A stretch of 53,744 nucleotides of DNA from Promethearchaeota archaeon Loki_b31 (lineage in GTDB: Archaea > Asgardarchaeota > Lokiarchaeia > Sigyniarchaeales > SOKP01). The stretch is from NCBI GenBank assembly GCA_005222975.1, contig NJBI01000019.1:1-53744 (forward strand). Reading direction: 5' to 3'. Each line of letters starts with the position of its first letter. The first letter of the stretch is position 1. Positions 14,086 through 24,100 of the stretch are shown here, in pieces. Both the position numbers and the translations under genes were made by a program. Under the pieces are notes generated by a model. It searched no databases, was not told the DNA's origin, and saw only the letters and a list, made by a program, of their open reading frames with translations.

Positions 14086-16935
14086 ATGGTAGAAATAAAA
14101 CAAATTAGCGCACATTCGGAGATTATTGAAAAAGTCGTAAACGCAATGAACACTTCAATTGAAAAAGGTTTATCTGAGTCAGAAGCAGCTGCTAGACTTG
14201 AAAAATATGGGAAAAATGAATTAATAAAGGAAAAAGGAAAAACTGCTTTACAAATTTTCATCGGACAATTTAAAAGCTTTCTAGTTTATTTATTGTTATT
14301 CGCGATTGCCATTTCAATTGTTATTGGATTGTGGGAAAGTGGCAGACCTGGGGCCGAAGAATGGTCTTCAGAATATACAGATGCTATTGTAATTGCGGCT
14401 ATTTTAATTGCTAACGCAGCTTTGGGATTTTATCAGGAATATCAAGCAGAAAAATCGATGGAAAGTTTAAAGAAACTTGCGCCACATTTTGCTAAGGTTC
14501 GTAGAGATGGTAAAGTTAGTGAAATTGCCGTAGAAGATGTAGCATTAGGTGATATAATACTTTTTGAAGACGGGGATAAATTTCCAGCGGATTTAAGATT
14601 AATAAAAGAATTTTCGCTTTACGTCGATGAGGCAATTTTAACCGGGGAATCTGCTCCTGTAAAAAAACAATTAGATATTGTAGATGAAAAGATGATTCTG
14701 GCTGATAGAATTAACCTTGGATACATGAACACGATAATCACGAGAGGAAATGGAGAAGGAATTGTAATTGGGACGGGAATGAATACCGAAATAGGAAAAA
14801 TAGCTGAAAGTTTGCAACAAGAGATAGTAGAACCTAGTCCTTTTCAAGTAGAAGTAAATCGATTTGGAAAGTTATTAGGAATAGCAATTCTATTGATTTG
14901 TGCTGGCGTATTTATCACAGAAATAATTATTATTCTACTTACAGAAGGTTTAGAGTTCCAAGCTGAAGAAATAGAGCATATGATCGACGCGTTTAAAATT
15001 GCTATAAGTTTAGCTGTATCTGCAGTGCCTGAAGGGCTCGTTGTTGTTATTACGGTGGTTTTGAGTATAGGTATGAAAAAAATGGCCGGGAGAAATGCTT
15101 TAGTCAGGAAGCTAACTGCTGTAGAAACGCTAGGACGTGTTAGCGTCATTTGTAGCGATAAGACAGGTACATTGACAAAAAACGAAATGACAGTAGTGAA
15201 AATGTATTTAAACGAAAAAGTATTCGATGTAGATGGTGTAGGATATAATATTATAGGGGATATCAAAGAATCTGGAAATCCTGTTAGCATGAATCCTGAT
15301 CTTAAGCGGTTTCTAGAAGTTTGTTTGTTTTGCAACAACTCGAATGTAAATATTCTCGACCTAAAAACGGGAGAAGTTAGTGTTGTCGGCGATCCTACTG
15401 AAATCTCCATGAAAGTCTTAGCTTTGAAGATGAAAATTAACGAAGCTTTTGAGAAATTAGACGAAATTCCTTTCGATTCTGATCGGAAGATGATGAGCGT
15501 AATTGGTAAATTAGATGGTAAAACTGTTGCTTTAATAAAGGGAGCTCCAGATATAATGATGAGAAATGCTTCTCATGTATTATCAAATGGCGAACGCAAG
15601 TCAATTGAGAACGCAAAAGATAAAATATTAAACCAAAATAACGAATTTGCTGAAAATGCTTTGAGAGTTCTTGGAGTAGCATATAAGGAGTTAGAACCGG
15701 GATATGATCTCAATAATATAGAAAAGGATTTTACCTATATTGGTTTAGTAGGAATTATTGATCCCGCACGAGACGAAGTTAAAGACGCAATCAAAGAAGC
15801 TAGAATGGCGGGTATCCGTACGATCATGATCACGGGAGATCATAAAGTGACTGCCATAGCTATCGCACAACAAATTGGTTTAACTGAATCAGATGAAGCA
15901 ATTACAGGAGTAGAATTAGAAGAAATGACTGAGGACGAACTACGAGAGAGAGTTAAAACTGTTGATGTTTTCGCACGAGTAACTTCAGAACATAAACTAA
16001 GGATTTTGAGGAGACTAAAGGAACTCGATTTAATAGTTGCCATGACCGGTGACGGGGTTAACGATGCTCCAGCTGTAAAAGGCGCTCATGTAGGCGTGGC
16101 AATGGGTTTAAAAGGAACTGAGGTCACTCAAGAAGCTTCAGATATGATACTTATCGATGATAATTACGCAACTATTGTAAACGCAATCGAAGAAGGTAGA
16201 GGAATCTTTGAAACAACCAAAGGTTTCTTCCGCTATATGCTTTCAACGAATTTTGACGAAATTTTTCTGATTTTAGTAGCATATATTATTATGAAGCTAT
16301 TTGTTAATGTCTTTATCGGAGCACCTATCGAACCAATTCAAATACTTTGGCTAAATATAGCCACAGATGGCATCCCAGCGATGGTTTTAGGGCTAACTCC
16401 AACAGATCCCGATGTCATGAAGGGGCCCCCGAGAAAAGGATTTACATTATTAAAAGAAATAAGAGGTCCCGCTTTGCTACTAGGAATATATACTGCAATT
16501 ACCGATATCACTCTTTACATAGTTCTTTGGACTGTTCTTATTCCTGAATGGAGCCTTATAGATCCAAATTTAGCTGGTTATTTAAGCCCAGGACCATCCC
16601 AAACATATGCAATAAGTCTTGCCCAGACAATTCTATTTACGAGTTTAGTGGTATGTGAATTACTTTTTGTCTACACATGTACTAGTAACACTAAACCGTT
16701 TTACCTCTTCCCTAATAAGCACTTATTTTGGGCTACAGGTCTTTCTCTCGGTTTACAACTTTTAATCCTTTACACGCCAATGGCTATCGCTTTTCACGTC
16801 GTACCTTTAACAGAATGGTATCACTGGGCAACTCTCTTTATTACCGCATTTAGTGTTTCTGTCGTCGACGAACTAAGGAAATATAGAATAAGATTGAAAT
16901 TGAGAAAAGATCCTAATTATTTATTTAAATCTTAA
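14086..16935 (+). CDS. P2A-type calcium-transporting ATPase
   Basis: The product is 949 residues, the usual length for P2 ATPases. It shows the actuator TGES loop (186-189), PEGL in M4 (315-318), the phosphorylation site CSDKTGTLT (Asp358), KGAPD in the nucleotide domain, and TGDGVNDAP around 653-661. M6 reads LWLNIATDGIPA (about 755-766); the Asn and Asp there are the calcium ligands in SERCA-like pumps, which favours calcium over sodium/potassium. About ten membrane helices are visible. It would export calcium using ATP. Monocistronic; its ATG follows a GTGA-like site. A T-rich tract follows. Confidence 0.9.
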   Translation: MVEIKQISAHSEIIEKVVNAMNTSIEKGLSESEAAARLEKYGKNELIKEKGKTALQIFIGQFKSFLVYLLLFAIAISIVIGLWESGRPGAEEWSSEYTDAIVIAAILIANAALGFYQEYQAEKSMESLKKLAPHFAKVRRDGKVSEIAVEDVALGDIILFEDGDKFPADLRLIKEFSLYVDEAILTGESAPVKKQLDIVDEKMILADRINLGYMNTIITRGNGEGIVIGTGMNTEIGKIAESLQQEIVEPSPFQVEVNRFGKLLGIAILLICAGVFITEIIIILLTEGLEFQAEEIEHMIDAFKIAISLAVSAVPEGLVVVITVVLSIGMKKMAGRNALVRKLTAVETLGRVSVICSDKTGTLTKNEMTVVKMYLNEKVFDVDGVGYNIIGDIKESGNPVSMNPDLKRFLEVCLFCNNSNVNILDLKTGEVSVVGDPTEISMKVLALKMKINEAFEKLDEIPFDSDRKMMSVIGKLDGKTVALIKGAPDIMMRNASHVLSNGERKSIENAKDKILNQNNEFAENALRVLGVAYKELEPGYDLNNIEKDFTYIGLVGIIDPARDEVKDAIKEARMAGIRTIMITGDHKVTAIAIAQQIGLTESDEAITGVELEEMTEDELRERVKTVDVFARVTSEHKLRILRRLKELDLIVAMTGDGVNDAPAVKGAHVGVAMGLKGTEVTQEASDMILIDDNYATIVNAIEEGRGIFETTKGFFRYMLSTNFDEIFLILVAYIIMKLFVNVFIGAPIEPIQILWLNIATDGIPAMVLGLTPTDPDVMKGPPRKGFTLLKEIRGPALLLGIYTAITDITLYIVLWTVLIPEWSLIDPNLAGYLSPGPSQTYAISLAQTILFTSLVVCELLFVYTCTSNTKPFYLFPNKHLFWATGLSLGLQLLILYTPMAIAFHVVPLTEWYHWATLFITAFSVSVVDELRKYRIRLKLRKDPNYLFKS

Positions 16936-16990
16936 TTTTATTCTTATTTTTATCCAATTATTTTTTATTTTCAAAATATTCTTTTTTGAT
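16936..16990 (+). terminator. T-rich putative terminator after the calcium ATPase
   Basis: Several runs of five to six T follow the stop codon directly, typical of archaeal factor-independent termination. No strong hairpin is seen. Confidence 0.4.
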
Positions 16991-17106
16991 TAATGTAACT
17001 CATTTTTATTTTATTTCTTTTAATTCTCACCCAAACAAGGAAATAATTATATAAGAGCAAAATAAAGATTTATTAAATAATTATTCAATACAAAATATGA
17101 TAAAAA

Positions 17107-18120
17107 ATGGTAATTGATATAACGGACGGAATAGAAAGTGGTAAGGTAATTGTAAAAGTTTTAGCAACCAATACAACATCTATTACTTTATTAACCGAAG
17201 AAAAATTTAATGGAAAAGTTATCCAGCCAGAAGCTACGGCTAATAGATCTATGGGCGAGCATGGGTTAGCAATGAGTATTAGTGTAGAAGATAATGGCGA
17301 AAAACATCTTTTCTTATTAGATAGTGGAGGTTTATCTCAAACTATAGTTGAAAATAGTAAGCAATTTGGAGTGAATTTGAATGACGTTGAGAAATTTATT
17401 TTAAGTCATGGCCATTTCGATCATTTTGGTGGGTTAGCGGGAGTCATCCCTTTATTTAATAAAGGTACCGAATTTGTTTTAAATCCTAATTGCTTTAATC
17501 AAAATTATGCGGCAATTATGAAATCTGGAGAAGTAATTCCTGCTGAAGATTTAGGAGCTTCTTTGCGAACGCTAGAAAAAGAGGGGAAACTTAGTATAAA
17601 TAAAAAATTACCTATACTTAGTAAAAATATGATAAATAATCTAGTAGATCAATACGGAATCAAGCTAATAGAGACAAATGAACCTGTAAAATTATTTAAA
17701 GGTATCGCGACAAGCGGAGAAATTGAATTATTCGATAAAGAAGAAATTACTAAAGGAATCTACATAATGAAGAGTAGAAAGGAATTTGAAACAAACTATT
17801 TCAGAGACGAAACATCTATTTATATTAATGTAAAGGATAAGGGTTTAGTTGTCATAACGGGATGTGGACATTGTGGCATAATGAATACGATAAAACACGG
17901 TCAAAAGTTAACGGGGATCGACAAAATTTACGCTGTAATTGGAGGATTTCACGAAGAATGGAACCCAATTGAAAAAATTGAAGAAAAAGTAAAATATTTT
18001 GAAGAATTAAATCCAGAAATAATTTGTGGTATGCATTGTACAGGTTTTAGTTTTAACAAACTCATGTCTCGACATCCCTCTCATACTTTAGGGATCGTAG
18101 GAACAGAATTTCATTTATAA
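17107..18120 (+). CDS. MBL-fold metallohydrolase (COG1237-like)
   Basis: The product is 337 residues. SHGHFDHFGG carries the HxHxDH metal motif; further likely ligands are in GCGHCGIMNT, GGFH and MHCTG. The GHxGIxNT block and domain length fit the family annotated as 7,8-dihydropterin-6-methyl-4-(beta-D-ribofuranosyl)-aminobenzene-5'-phosphate synthase-like. That exact reaction is uncertain, since the family is broad. Cytoplasmic. It converges with the Roadblock-GTPase gene, with a T-run between. Confidence 0.85.
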   Translation: MVIDITDGIESGKVIVKVLATNTTSITLLTEEKFNGKVIQPEATANRSMGEHGLAMSISVEDNGEKHLFLLDSGGLSQTIVENSKQFGVNLNDVEKFILSHGHFDHFGGLAGVIPLFNKGTEFVLNPNCFNQNYAAIMKSGEVIPAEDLGASLRTLEKEGKLSINKKLPILSKNMINNLVDQYGIKLIETNEPVKLFKGIATSGEIELFDKEEITKGIYIMKSRKEFETNYFRDETSIYINVKDKGLVVITGCGHCGIMNTIKHGQKLTGIDKIYAVIGGFHEEWNPIEKIEEKVKYFEELNPEIICGMHCTGFSFNKLMSRHPSHTLGIVGTEFHL

Positions 18121-18130
18121 ATTTTTTTTT
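18121..18130 (+). terminator. T-run terminator
   Basis: Nine consecutive T follow the stop codon of the MBL-fold gene, in the 20-base gap to the convergent Roadblock-GTPase gene. Confidence 0.45.
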
Positions 18131-18140
18131 CATTTTTCAA

Positions 18141-19229
18141 TTATGTGCTCTCTTCAATGTACTTAAAAAATAAGCCAATTCCTATAATTTTGAACGTATC
18201 TTGAACGTTTATATTTTTTAACGCTGAGGTTTCTATGAAAAAACTTTTCAATTTTTTTGCTTTTTCTAATCCCTCCTCTTTGGTTATTTCCCTTTGATCT
18301 TCTAAATCAATTTTATTTCCTATAAGCACAAATGGGACGTTTCCTAATTTCTTCTGAGCATCTTCGAGCCAGAAATCTATAGCTTCATCAAAAGTCTCTC
18401 TTTTGGTAACATCGTAAACGATAAAAGCACAATTTGCTCCTTGATAATACTCGTGTCTAACACGTTTAAAAAAACTTTGCCCGGCAAGGTCGTATACAAG
18501 AAATTTGATAATATCGTCTTTGAAGCCTTGAACATGAAATTGTTGAGTTGATATCGAAATACCTAAAGTTGGTCGATAATCGATAACTTCCTCCTTTTTT
18601 AAAAATTGATTCACTAGCGTAGTTTTACCTACGGCTGCTGAACCTAATACAATTAGTTTAAAGAGTTTTTTTATTTTTTTAGGTTTCCTAAATTGATGTG
18701 CTGTGGTCACACCATTTATTATAGTTTTTGGTTCGTTGATCGAAAACTTGTCTAATCCTAAGGAAAATGTTTCTTGGATATTTAAATCGGGGATTTCTAA
18801 AGTATTAAATTTAAAATCGAAGCTATCTTCAAGCAATTGAGCTATTTTCTCAACTACGAGGTAAGCAATAGGGAAGAGTTTGTTTAAATTTGTTTCATAA
18901 TCGCAAATTAGTAATAGTATAGCATCGGATCCTGCTTCTAAGTAAATAATGCGATTATCCTCAGTTTCAAATGAACCAGTACCATAATGACCGATTTCAT
19001 ATTCTAAGCTAATCTTATTCAAAAGGTTTTCTACCAATGCAGTAAAAGCGCCGTATACATCTTCCGTTTCTTTTTCGTCTTTAGCTGTACTATCTAATTT
19101 TCCATATTTGGTCATTAGAAGTCCTTGGTTCGAATATAAAAAGGCGACAATAATATCATCTCGCGACTCTACAAAATTTTTTAAGAGAATCCGAAGATTT
19201 TCTTCTTTTGTTGTATCTTTAGACTCCAT
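18141..19229 (-). CDS. Roadblock/LC7 domain fused to Ras/Rab-type small GTPase
   Basis: The product is 362 residues. Residues 10-140 form a Roadblock/LC7-like domain (IIVAFLYSNQGLLMTKYG, a helix, IIYLEAGSDAILLLIC). Residues 189-362 are a complete small GTPase: G1 GSAAVGKTT (196-204), switch I Thr221, G3 DLAGQ (247-251), G4 NKID (305-308), G5 TSA (334-336). The C-terminus (YIEEST) has no prenylation Cys. Roadblock proteins regulate or bind Ras-family GTPases (MglB with MglA, Rag with Ragulator), so this fusion may control itself. Such fusions are typical of Asgard archaea. Monocistronic. Confidence 0.92.
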   Translation of the reverse strand: MESKDTTKEENLRILLKNFVESRDDIIVAFLYSNQGLLMTKYGKLDSTAKDEKETEDVYGAFTALVENLLNKISLEYEIGHYGTGSFETEDNRIIYLEAGSDAILLLICDYETNLNKLFPIAYLVVEKIAQLLEDSFDFKFNTLEIPDLNIQETFSLGLDKFSINEPKTIINGVTTAHQFRKPKKIKKLFKLIVLGSAAVGKTTLVNQFLKKEEVIDYRPTLGISISTQQFHVQGFKDDIIKFLVYDLAGQSFFKRVRHEYYQGANCAFIVYDVTKRETFDEAIDFWLEDAQKKLGNVPFVLIGNKIDLEDQREITKEEGLEKAKKLKSFFIETSALKNINVQDTFKIIGIGLFFKYIEEST

Positions 19230-19417
19230 AAGTAAGAGATAACTTAAATTTAAGTAGTATAAGGTTCCTTTTTTTTTATTGAAATTTAGGACTCTATTTG
19301 TAGTAAAAATACTACTCGTTATATTTAAATTTACAGTAAAAAAATTTTTATAAGCAAAATCCCTTTATTACCTATTATAAATCTTAATTTTAAATTGACT
19401 TTTTTGAGATAAATGTA

Positions 19418-20110
19418 ATGAATATTTCAGAATTATTGAAAAAAAAGCTTGAATCAAATCAAACTGTACTTACAGAATTTGAATCGAAGGAATTGCTAAA
19501 AGAGATAGGAATTTCTATTCCAGACCATAAATTAACCTCTACTAAAGAAGAAACCGTCTTAGCCGCAAAGAACATTGGTTTTCCGGTTGTTTTAAAGCTC
19601 ATGGCTGAAGATATTGTCCACAAGTCAGATACGGGAGCGGTTAAGTTAAACATTAAAAACGAAGAGGAAACTACTAATGCTTTCGAAGAACTAATGAAAA
19701 TTCCTTCCCAAGCCGAGAAATTGATTAGCGTACAAAAAATGGCCGATGAACCAATAACTGAATTAATTTTAGGGATGACTACTGACGCTCAATTTGGACC
19801 TGCGCTAATGTTTGGAATTGGAGGTATTTTAGTTGAACTTTTAGAGGATGTAAGTTTCCGAATTGCTCCAATTACAGAATATGATGCTCGAGAAATGATT
19901 AAAGAAATAAAAGGATTTCCAATACTTGATGGATATAGAGGAAAACCAAAAGCCGACATAGATGCGATAGTACAAACGCTATTGAAGGTATCAGATCTCG
20001 TCACAAAATACGAAGAAATATACGAAATGGACCTAAACCCCGTTTTTATCTACGACAAAGGGTTAATTTGCGTAGATGCGAGGATTATACTGAAAAAACC
20101 CGAAAAATAA
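19418..20110 (+). CDS. acdB: ADP-forming acetate/acyl-CoA synthetase, beta subunit (ATP-grasp)
   Basis: The product is 230 residues, the normal size of a free beta subunit. It begins with the linker TEFESKELLKEIGI, then the ATP-grasp parts FPVVLKLMAEDIVHKSDTGA and FGIGGILVELLEDVSFRIAP, and ends with EMDLNPVFIYDKGLICVDAR. The enzyme makes ATP from acyl-CoA, ADP and phosphate in peptide- or amino-acid-fermenting archaea. The alpha subunit gene is not adjacent. Its last codons (from 20081) are repeated in the intergenic region at 20983. Confidence 0.9.
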   Translation: MNISELLKKKLESNQTVLTEFESKELLKEIGISIPDHKLTSTKEETVLAAKNIGFPVVLKLMAEDIVHKSDTGAVKLNIKNEEETTNAFEELMKIPSQAEKLISVQKMADEPITELILGMTTDAQFGPALMFGIGGILVELLEDVSFRIAPITEYDAREMIKEIKGFPILDGYRGKPKADIDAIVQTLLKVSDLVTKYEEIYEMDLNPVFIYDKGLICVDARIILKKPEK

Positions 20111-20284
20111 GATAAATCCTGTATCCTTTTTTACCAACTTTTTAATTATTTTGTTGATAAATTCTACTTTTATATTGAAAAAATTCAATATATTCATATA
20201 TTCATACAGTATAAAATAGAAGAAAAGAATATTTAAATTCCAATTACACGATTATTATTATAATCTCTGTTATAAAATAAAATT
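20081..20284 (+). repeat. Diverged direct repeat, copy 1 (acdB tail plus promoter region)
   Basis: The end of acdB and the 180 bases after it resemble 20983-21180 along their length: CTGAAAAAACCCGAAAAATA is shared exactly, later CGATTATTATT and TAAAATA-type runs recur in the same order. This copy holds the real acdB stop and the upstream region of the 221-residue membrane protein. Confidence 0.75.
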
Positions 20285-20296
20285 GAAGGGTGAAAA

Positions 20297-20962
20297 ATGC
20301 TAAAAAGTAAAAAATCTAAGTTTATAGTATTTACCATTCTCTCTATAGTAGTTTTACTATGTTTTATTCCATTAATTGACAACCTGGATTACTTTTTTGG
20401 AATGAGAAGGTTTAAAAGTCAACACATTGATGGAGATGTCGATTTGAGTGTGAACCTAAACTTAGAATTACATTCAGATATATTTTCGACTAGATATATC
20501 TATTACATAGAAACCGATTTGACATTTAATGAAAGCGTAACTGATGTGGAGGTTGAGGGAATTCATTATCGTATTTATCATAATGGAGTAAAGATATACA
20601 CTTATAATGGTTACTCCACCCACGTTGTGGCATTAATAAGAAATATAGATTTTCTATATGGAGATAATTTAACTTTTCAGGGCTCCTTCGAATTGAATTA
20701 TCAGCTGAATAGTAATCCACAGAATGACACCGTGAACTTTAATCTCATTTTTACTTATGACATTAGAGATCAAGATGTACAAACTTTCAAAATTGGAAAG
20801 AGTGTTATTATCTTAGCTTATATCGCGAGTTTCTTTCTTTTGCCAATAATTCTGTATTTCACCATCCATCCCGATTTTTATGAACCTTCCAAAGAAGAAA
20901 AAGAAAAATCTGAAGAATATTATAATTACCTCGCAAAAAAAAAGCAAGAAAATAGTAATTAG
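20297..20962 (+). CDS. Membrane protein with two anchors and extracellular beta domain
   Basis: The product is 221 residues: a basic N-terminus, a membrane segment at about 10-28, some 140 residues rich in Asn, Asp and aromatic residues with NxS/T sites, a second membrane segment at about 170-190, and a charged cytoplasmic tail. The ends should be inside and the middle outside. The ATG is preceded by GGGTGA. Family not recognised. It lies between two copies of a diverged repeat, so it or its neighbour may have come in by duplication. Confidence 0.7.
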   Translation: MLKSKKSKFIVFTILSIVVLLCFIPLIDNLDYFFGMRRFKSQHIDGDVDLSVNLNLELHSDIFSTRYIYYIETDLTFNESVTDVEVEGIHYRIYHNGVKIYTYNGYSTHVVALIRNIDFLYGDNLTFQGSFELNYQLNSNPQNDTVNFNLIFTYDIRDQDVQTFKIGKSVIILAYIASFFLLPIILYFTIHPDFYEPSKEEKEKSEEYYNYLAKKKQENSN

Positions 20963-20982
20963 AATTAATATGCGTATATGAA

Positions 20983-21180
20983 AGGATTATTCTGAAAAAA
21001 CCCGAAAAATAAGATTAGTCTTGTACCTTTTTTTATCAATTTTTTGAACATATTATGGAAGAGTTTTTATTCACATTTATTGAATTAATTCAAATATTCA
21101 TACCAACATAAAATAAAAAAAGTAATTTTAAATTCAAATTACGCGATTATTATTGTATATATTCTTTTAGAATAAAATTT
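20983..21180 (+). repeat. Diverged direct repeat, copy 2 (fossil acdB tail plus promoter region)
   Basis: Matches 20081-20284 at an offset of about 902 bases. It contains a dead copy of the last acdB codons and then the region upstream of the giant surface protein, so that gene and the preceding membrane protein have related promoters. Confidence 0.75.
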
Positions 21181-21196
21181 TTATTAATAAATTGAT

Positions 21197-24100
21197 TTGA
21201 TGTTTATGAGAAATTCTAATAAAAAAAAGAGAATAAAAACTTGCTTAGTTCTGCTATTTTATTTTTTATCGATAAGCCTATTTATAAATTTCAATTTCGA
21301 GCCTCCTTTCTATAAAGACGACGCGAATAAAGACGATTTTATAAATTTTCCAAAAACTTCCGATTCGCTTCCTTCTTTTAAAGGGACGGGAGATAAGGTT
21401 AATATTACTTTGCATCAATCATATTTAAATGATTCCTTTAATACGGCGTTGAGTCCTTCAGATCCAAATAATAATAGTTTTTCTTTGCCCTGTCCTACAG
21501 ATACTAATTTTAATTCAAGTTTTACTAATGTTACTATAAAAAACCTTTATGCTCCAAATAAAACATTAATAGTGGAGGGGGACACTCAAAGTATATGGAC
21601 TGATGTACATGATGTATATGCATCTTTTGAAGTCCAAGGTGCAGGTTACATTGAGAATATAACTACTTATCTTAGATATCAAGGATCTGGTTATAATTTG
21701 ATTGATATTTATTTATTTAAAGCTGAAGATGACAATTCAAATTTGAGACCTCTTGACTCAAGTGGAGTAAAAATATACAATGATTTCAATGTTTCTAATA
21801 CATCACCTGAATGGGTTACAGCAGGGAACATTCATCATAAATTTGATACCTCAGAAACAGAAAATAATACTTATTTTATATATATGTTAGTGTCTGAATT
21901 AGGAAATACTTATAGCTCTACATTATACGATGATGAGGGACCCGATGCCCTTGACGAATCCATTGTCCTTGATAATTTTGAGACGCCAATACAATTATTT
22001 GTTAGCGATTTGACTACAATTGACTTGAGCTTAAAGCTTTATGTAAGCCCATTAAATAACACTCCAAGTCCAGAGCAGGTAAATTTAAAAATAAATAATA
22101 CTATTGCAACTGGGTATGGAGATGGAATAGGTTCAGGATATTGGGAATCCACAAATATTAATGGTAGTACTTCTGGAGAATTACAATACAATATTTCTGC
22201 TGATTGGTGGGATGTCACTTGTGCTATAACGAGTGTTCAAATCAATTACACTAAAACGGATTTAAAAGCAGATTCTAGTTTTGAAGTTTTAGGAAACGGA
22301 CAAGACGTTTATTGGAATGTAACTAAGCCCGGCGGATTAAACTATTTTGATTCGCGGTTCAATAATTATACCATAAACTTCACTATTTCTTCCAGATGGA
22401 CGAATATCGAAGTGTGGAATGGCGGTACCAATAAAACAAGTGATATAAAAACGATTAATCTCAATAATTATAAAGACATACAAGTATTTAATGCTGGAAA
22501 CGGTACTTATTGGTTTTTAAACGCCACATCCTCGAATCTTCTTACGAATATAAAAAAATATGTTGGTACAACGTCAGCAGCAGATACTTTTAATTATACC
22601 AATCTTGTTCATTTTAACGGAACTTTTTCTAGCTCTATTAACGATGGGAGTATTAATCTTAGCGTTTATAACCCATTAGCGTTAAACGATCAATTGAATT
22701 ATACGTTTGTTAACAGTTCTTTTGTTTCAGGCGATGACATATACCTTGGTGATTGGAATATATCTGATACCATAACCAAATACGGAAAGTTTCGAATACT
22801 AACTCAATGGAATAATGGCACTGATGCGGGTTTTTTTAGGGACAACATAACCATATTAGCAGAAACAAATTTTCTTATTGATCAGCCTTCCCAGAACACC
22901 ACTTTCAATTCCAGCACCATTTTTAATGTCACCATAACCTATAGGGATAGAGAACAAGATTTGGATATTTCTGATGGTGATATTTACTATAAAATTAATG
23001 CTGGAACTTATAGCTCTGTAAATGAAAGCGTAAAATATATCGGTTCTGGAAAATATAACGTCACTTTTGATTGTAACAATACAGAATTTAATTATGGTTC
23101 TAATACAATAACGATTAGAGCAAATAATACCTACCACAATAATCAAACTGAAACTTTAAATATCATAATTTTAGGAGAAACAAATCTTTCCAGACCATTT
23201 CCAAAAACGTATAACTTTGATTCTGGTGAAACCTTTAATATAACTCTATATTTCAACGACACTGTAAAAAACCTTGGAATTAATGAGTCTACGGTAGATA
23301 TTACTGTAAATAGTAGCGCTTATACTCCCTTAGATTTTTTTGATTATGGAAATGGGTATTATAATCTTACTGTGAATTGTAGTGATGATGTTTTTGATAT
23401 TCAAGGTTATGGATTTTTCAATTTAAGTATAAATTCTGAAAAAATAAACTATAATAGTCAAACTACTTCATTTATTATTTATATTAAAGGAGAAACTAAC
23501 TTAGCCGCTACAAAGTTTCCTGAACCTATCAAGGGATATTATAATTCTGATGAAACATTTAATATCACAGTATTTTTCAATGATTTAGCGAGAAATGAAG
23601 GAATTAATGATGGTATAGTAAATGTATATGTTAAACGGGTGTCAAGCAGCATATATCAACTTTATGATACAACAATTTTTCCTTATGGAATCGGATACTA
23701 TAACTTTACTGTAAATTGTAGCGATTCTGAATTTGATAATTATGGAAAATATGATATTCAAATAAATGTATCAAAACAACATTATTACAATGCTATTTAC
23801 ACTTTTTTTGGAGAATTAATAATTGGTAATACTACACTAACGATAATAGAACCTTCTGGAATGGTATCACATGTGGATGATGAGACATTTGACATCAAGA
23901 TAGAATATATCAATCATACAAAATCAGATCGGATCACAGAAGCAGATATAACTTATACTATTAATGGTACAGATCATAGATCTGATAATGTAATTAATAA
24001 TCCTGATGGAACATATAATATTACCATTGATGCTGGTGATTCTGATTTTGAGAATAATTATGGATATAGAGATATTATAATTAATGCAAATAAAACTAAT

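Noticed and set aside
14844..15410. 188-codon minus-strand frame inside the calcium ATPase gene
   Set aside because: Antisense to conserved ATPase domains; Ser/Thr/Ile composition marks it as a shadow.
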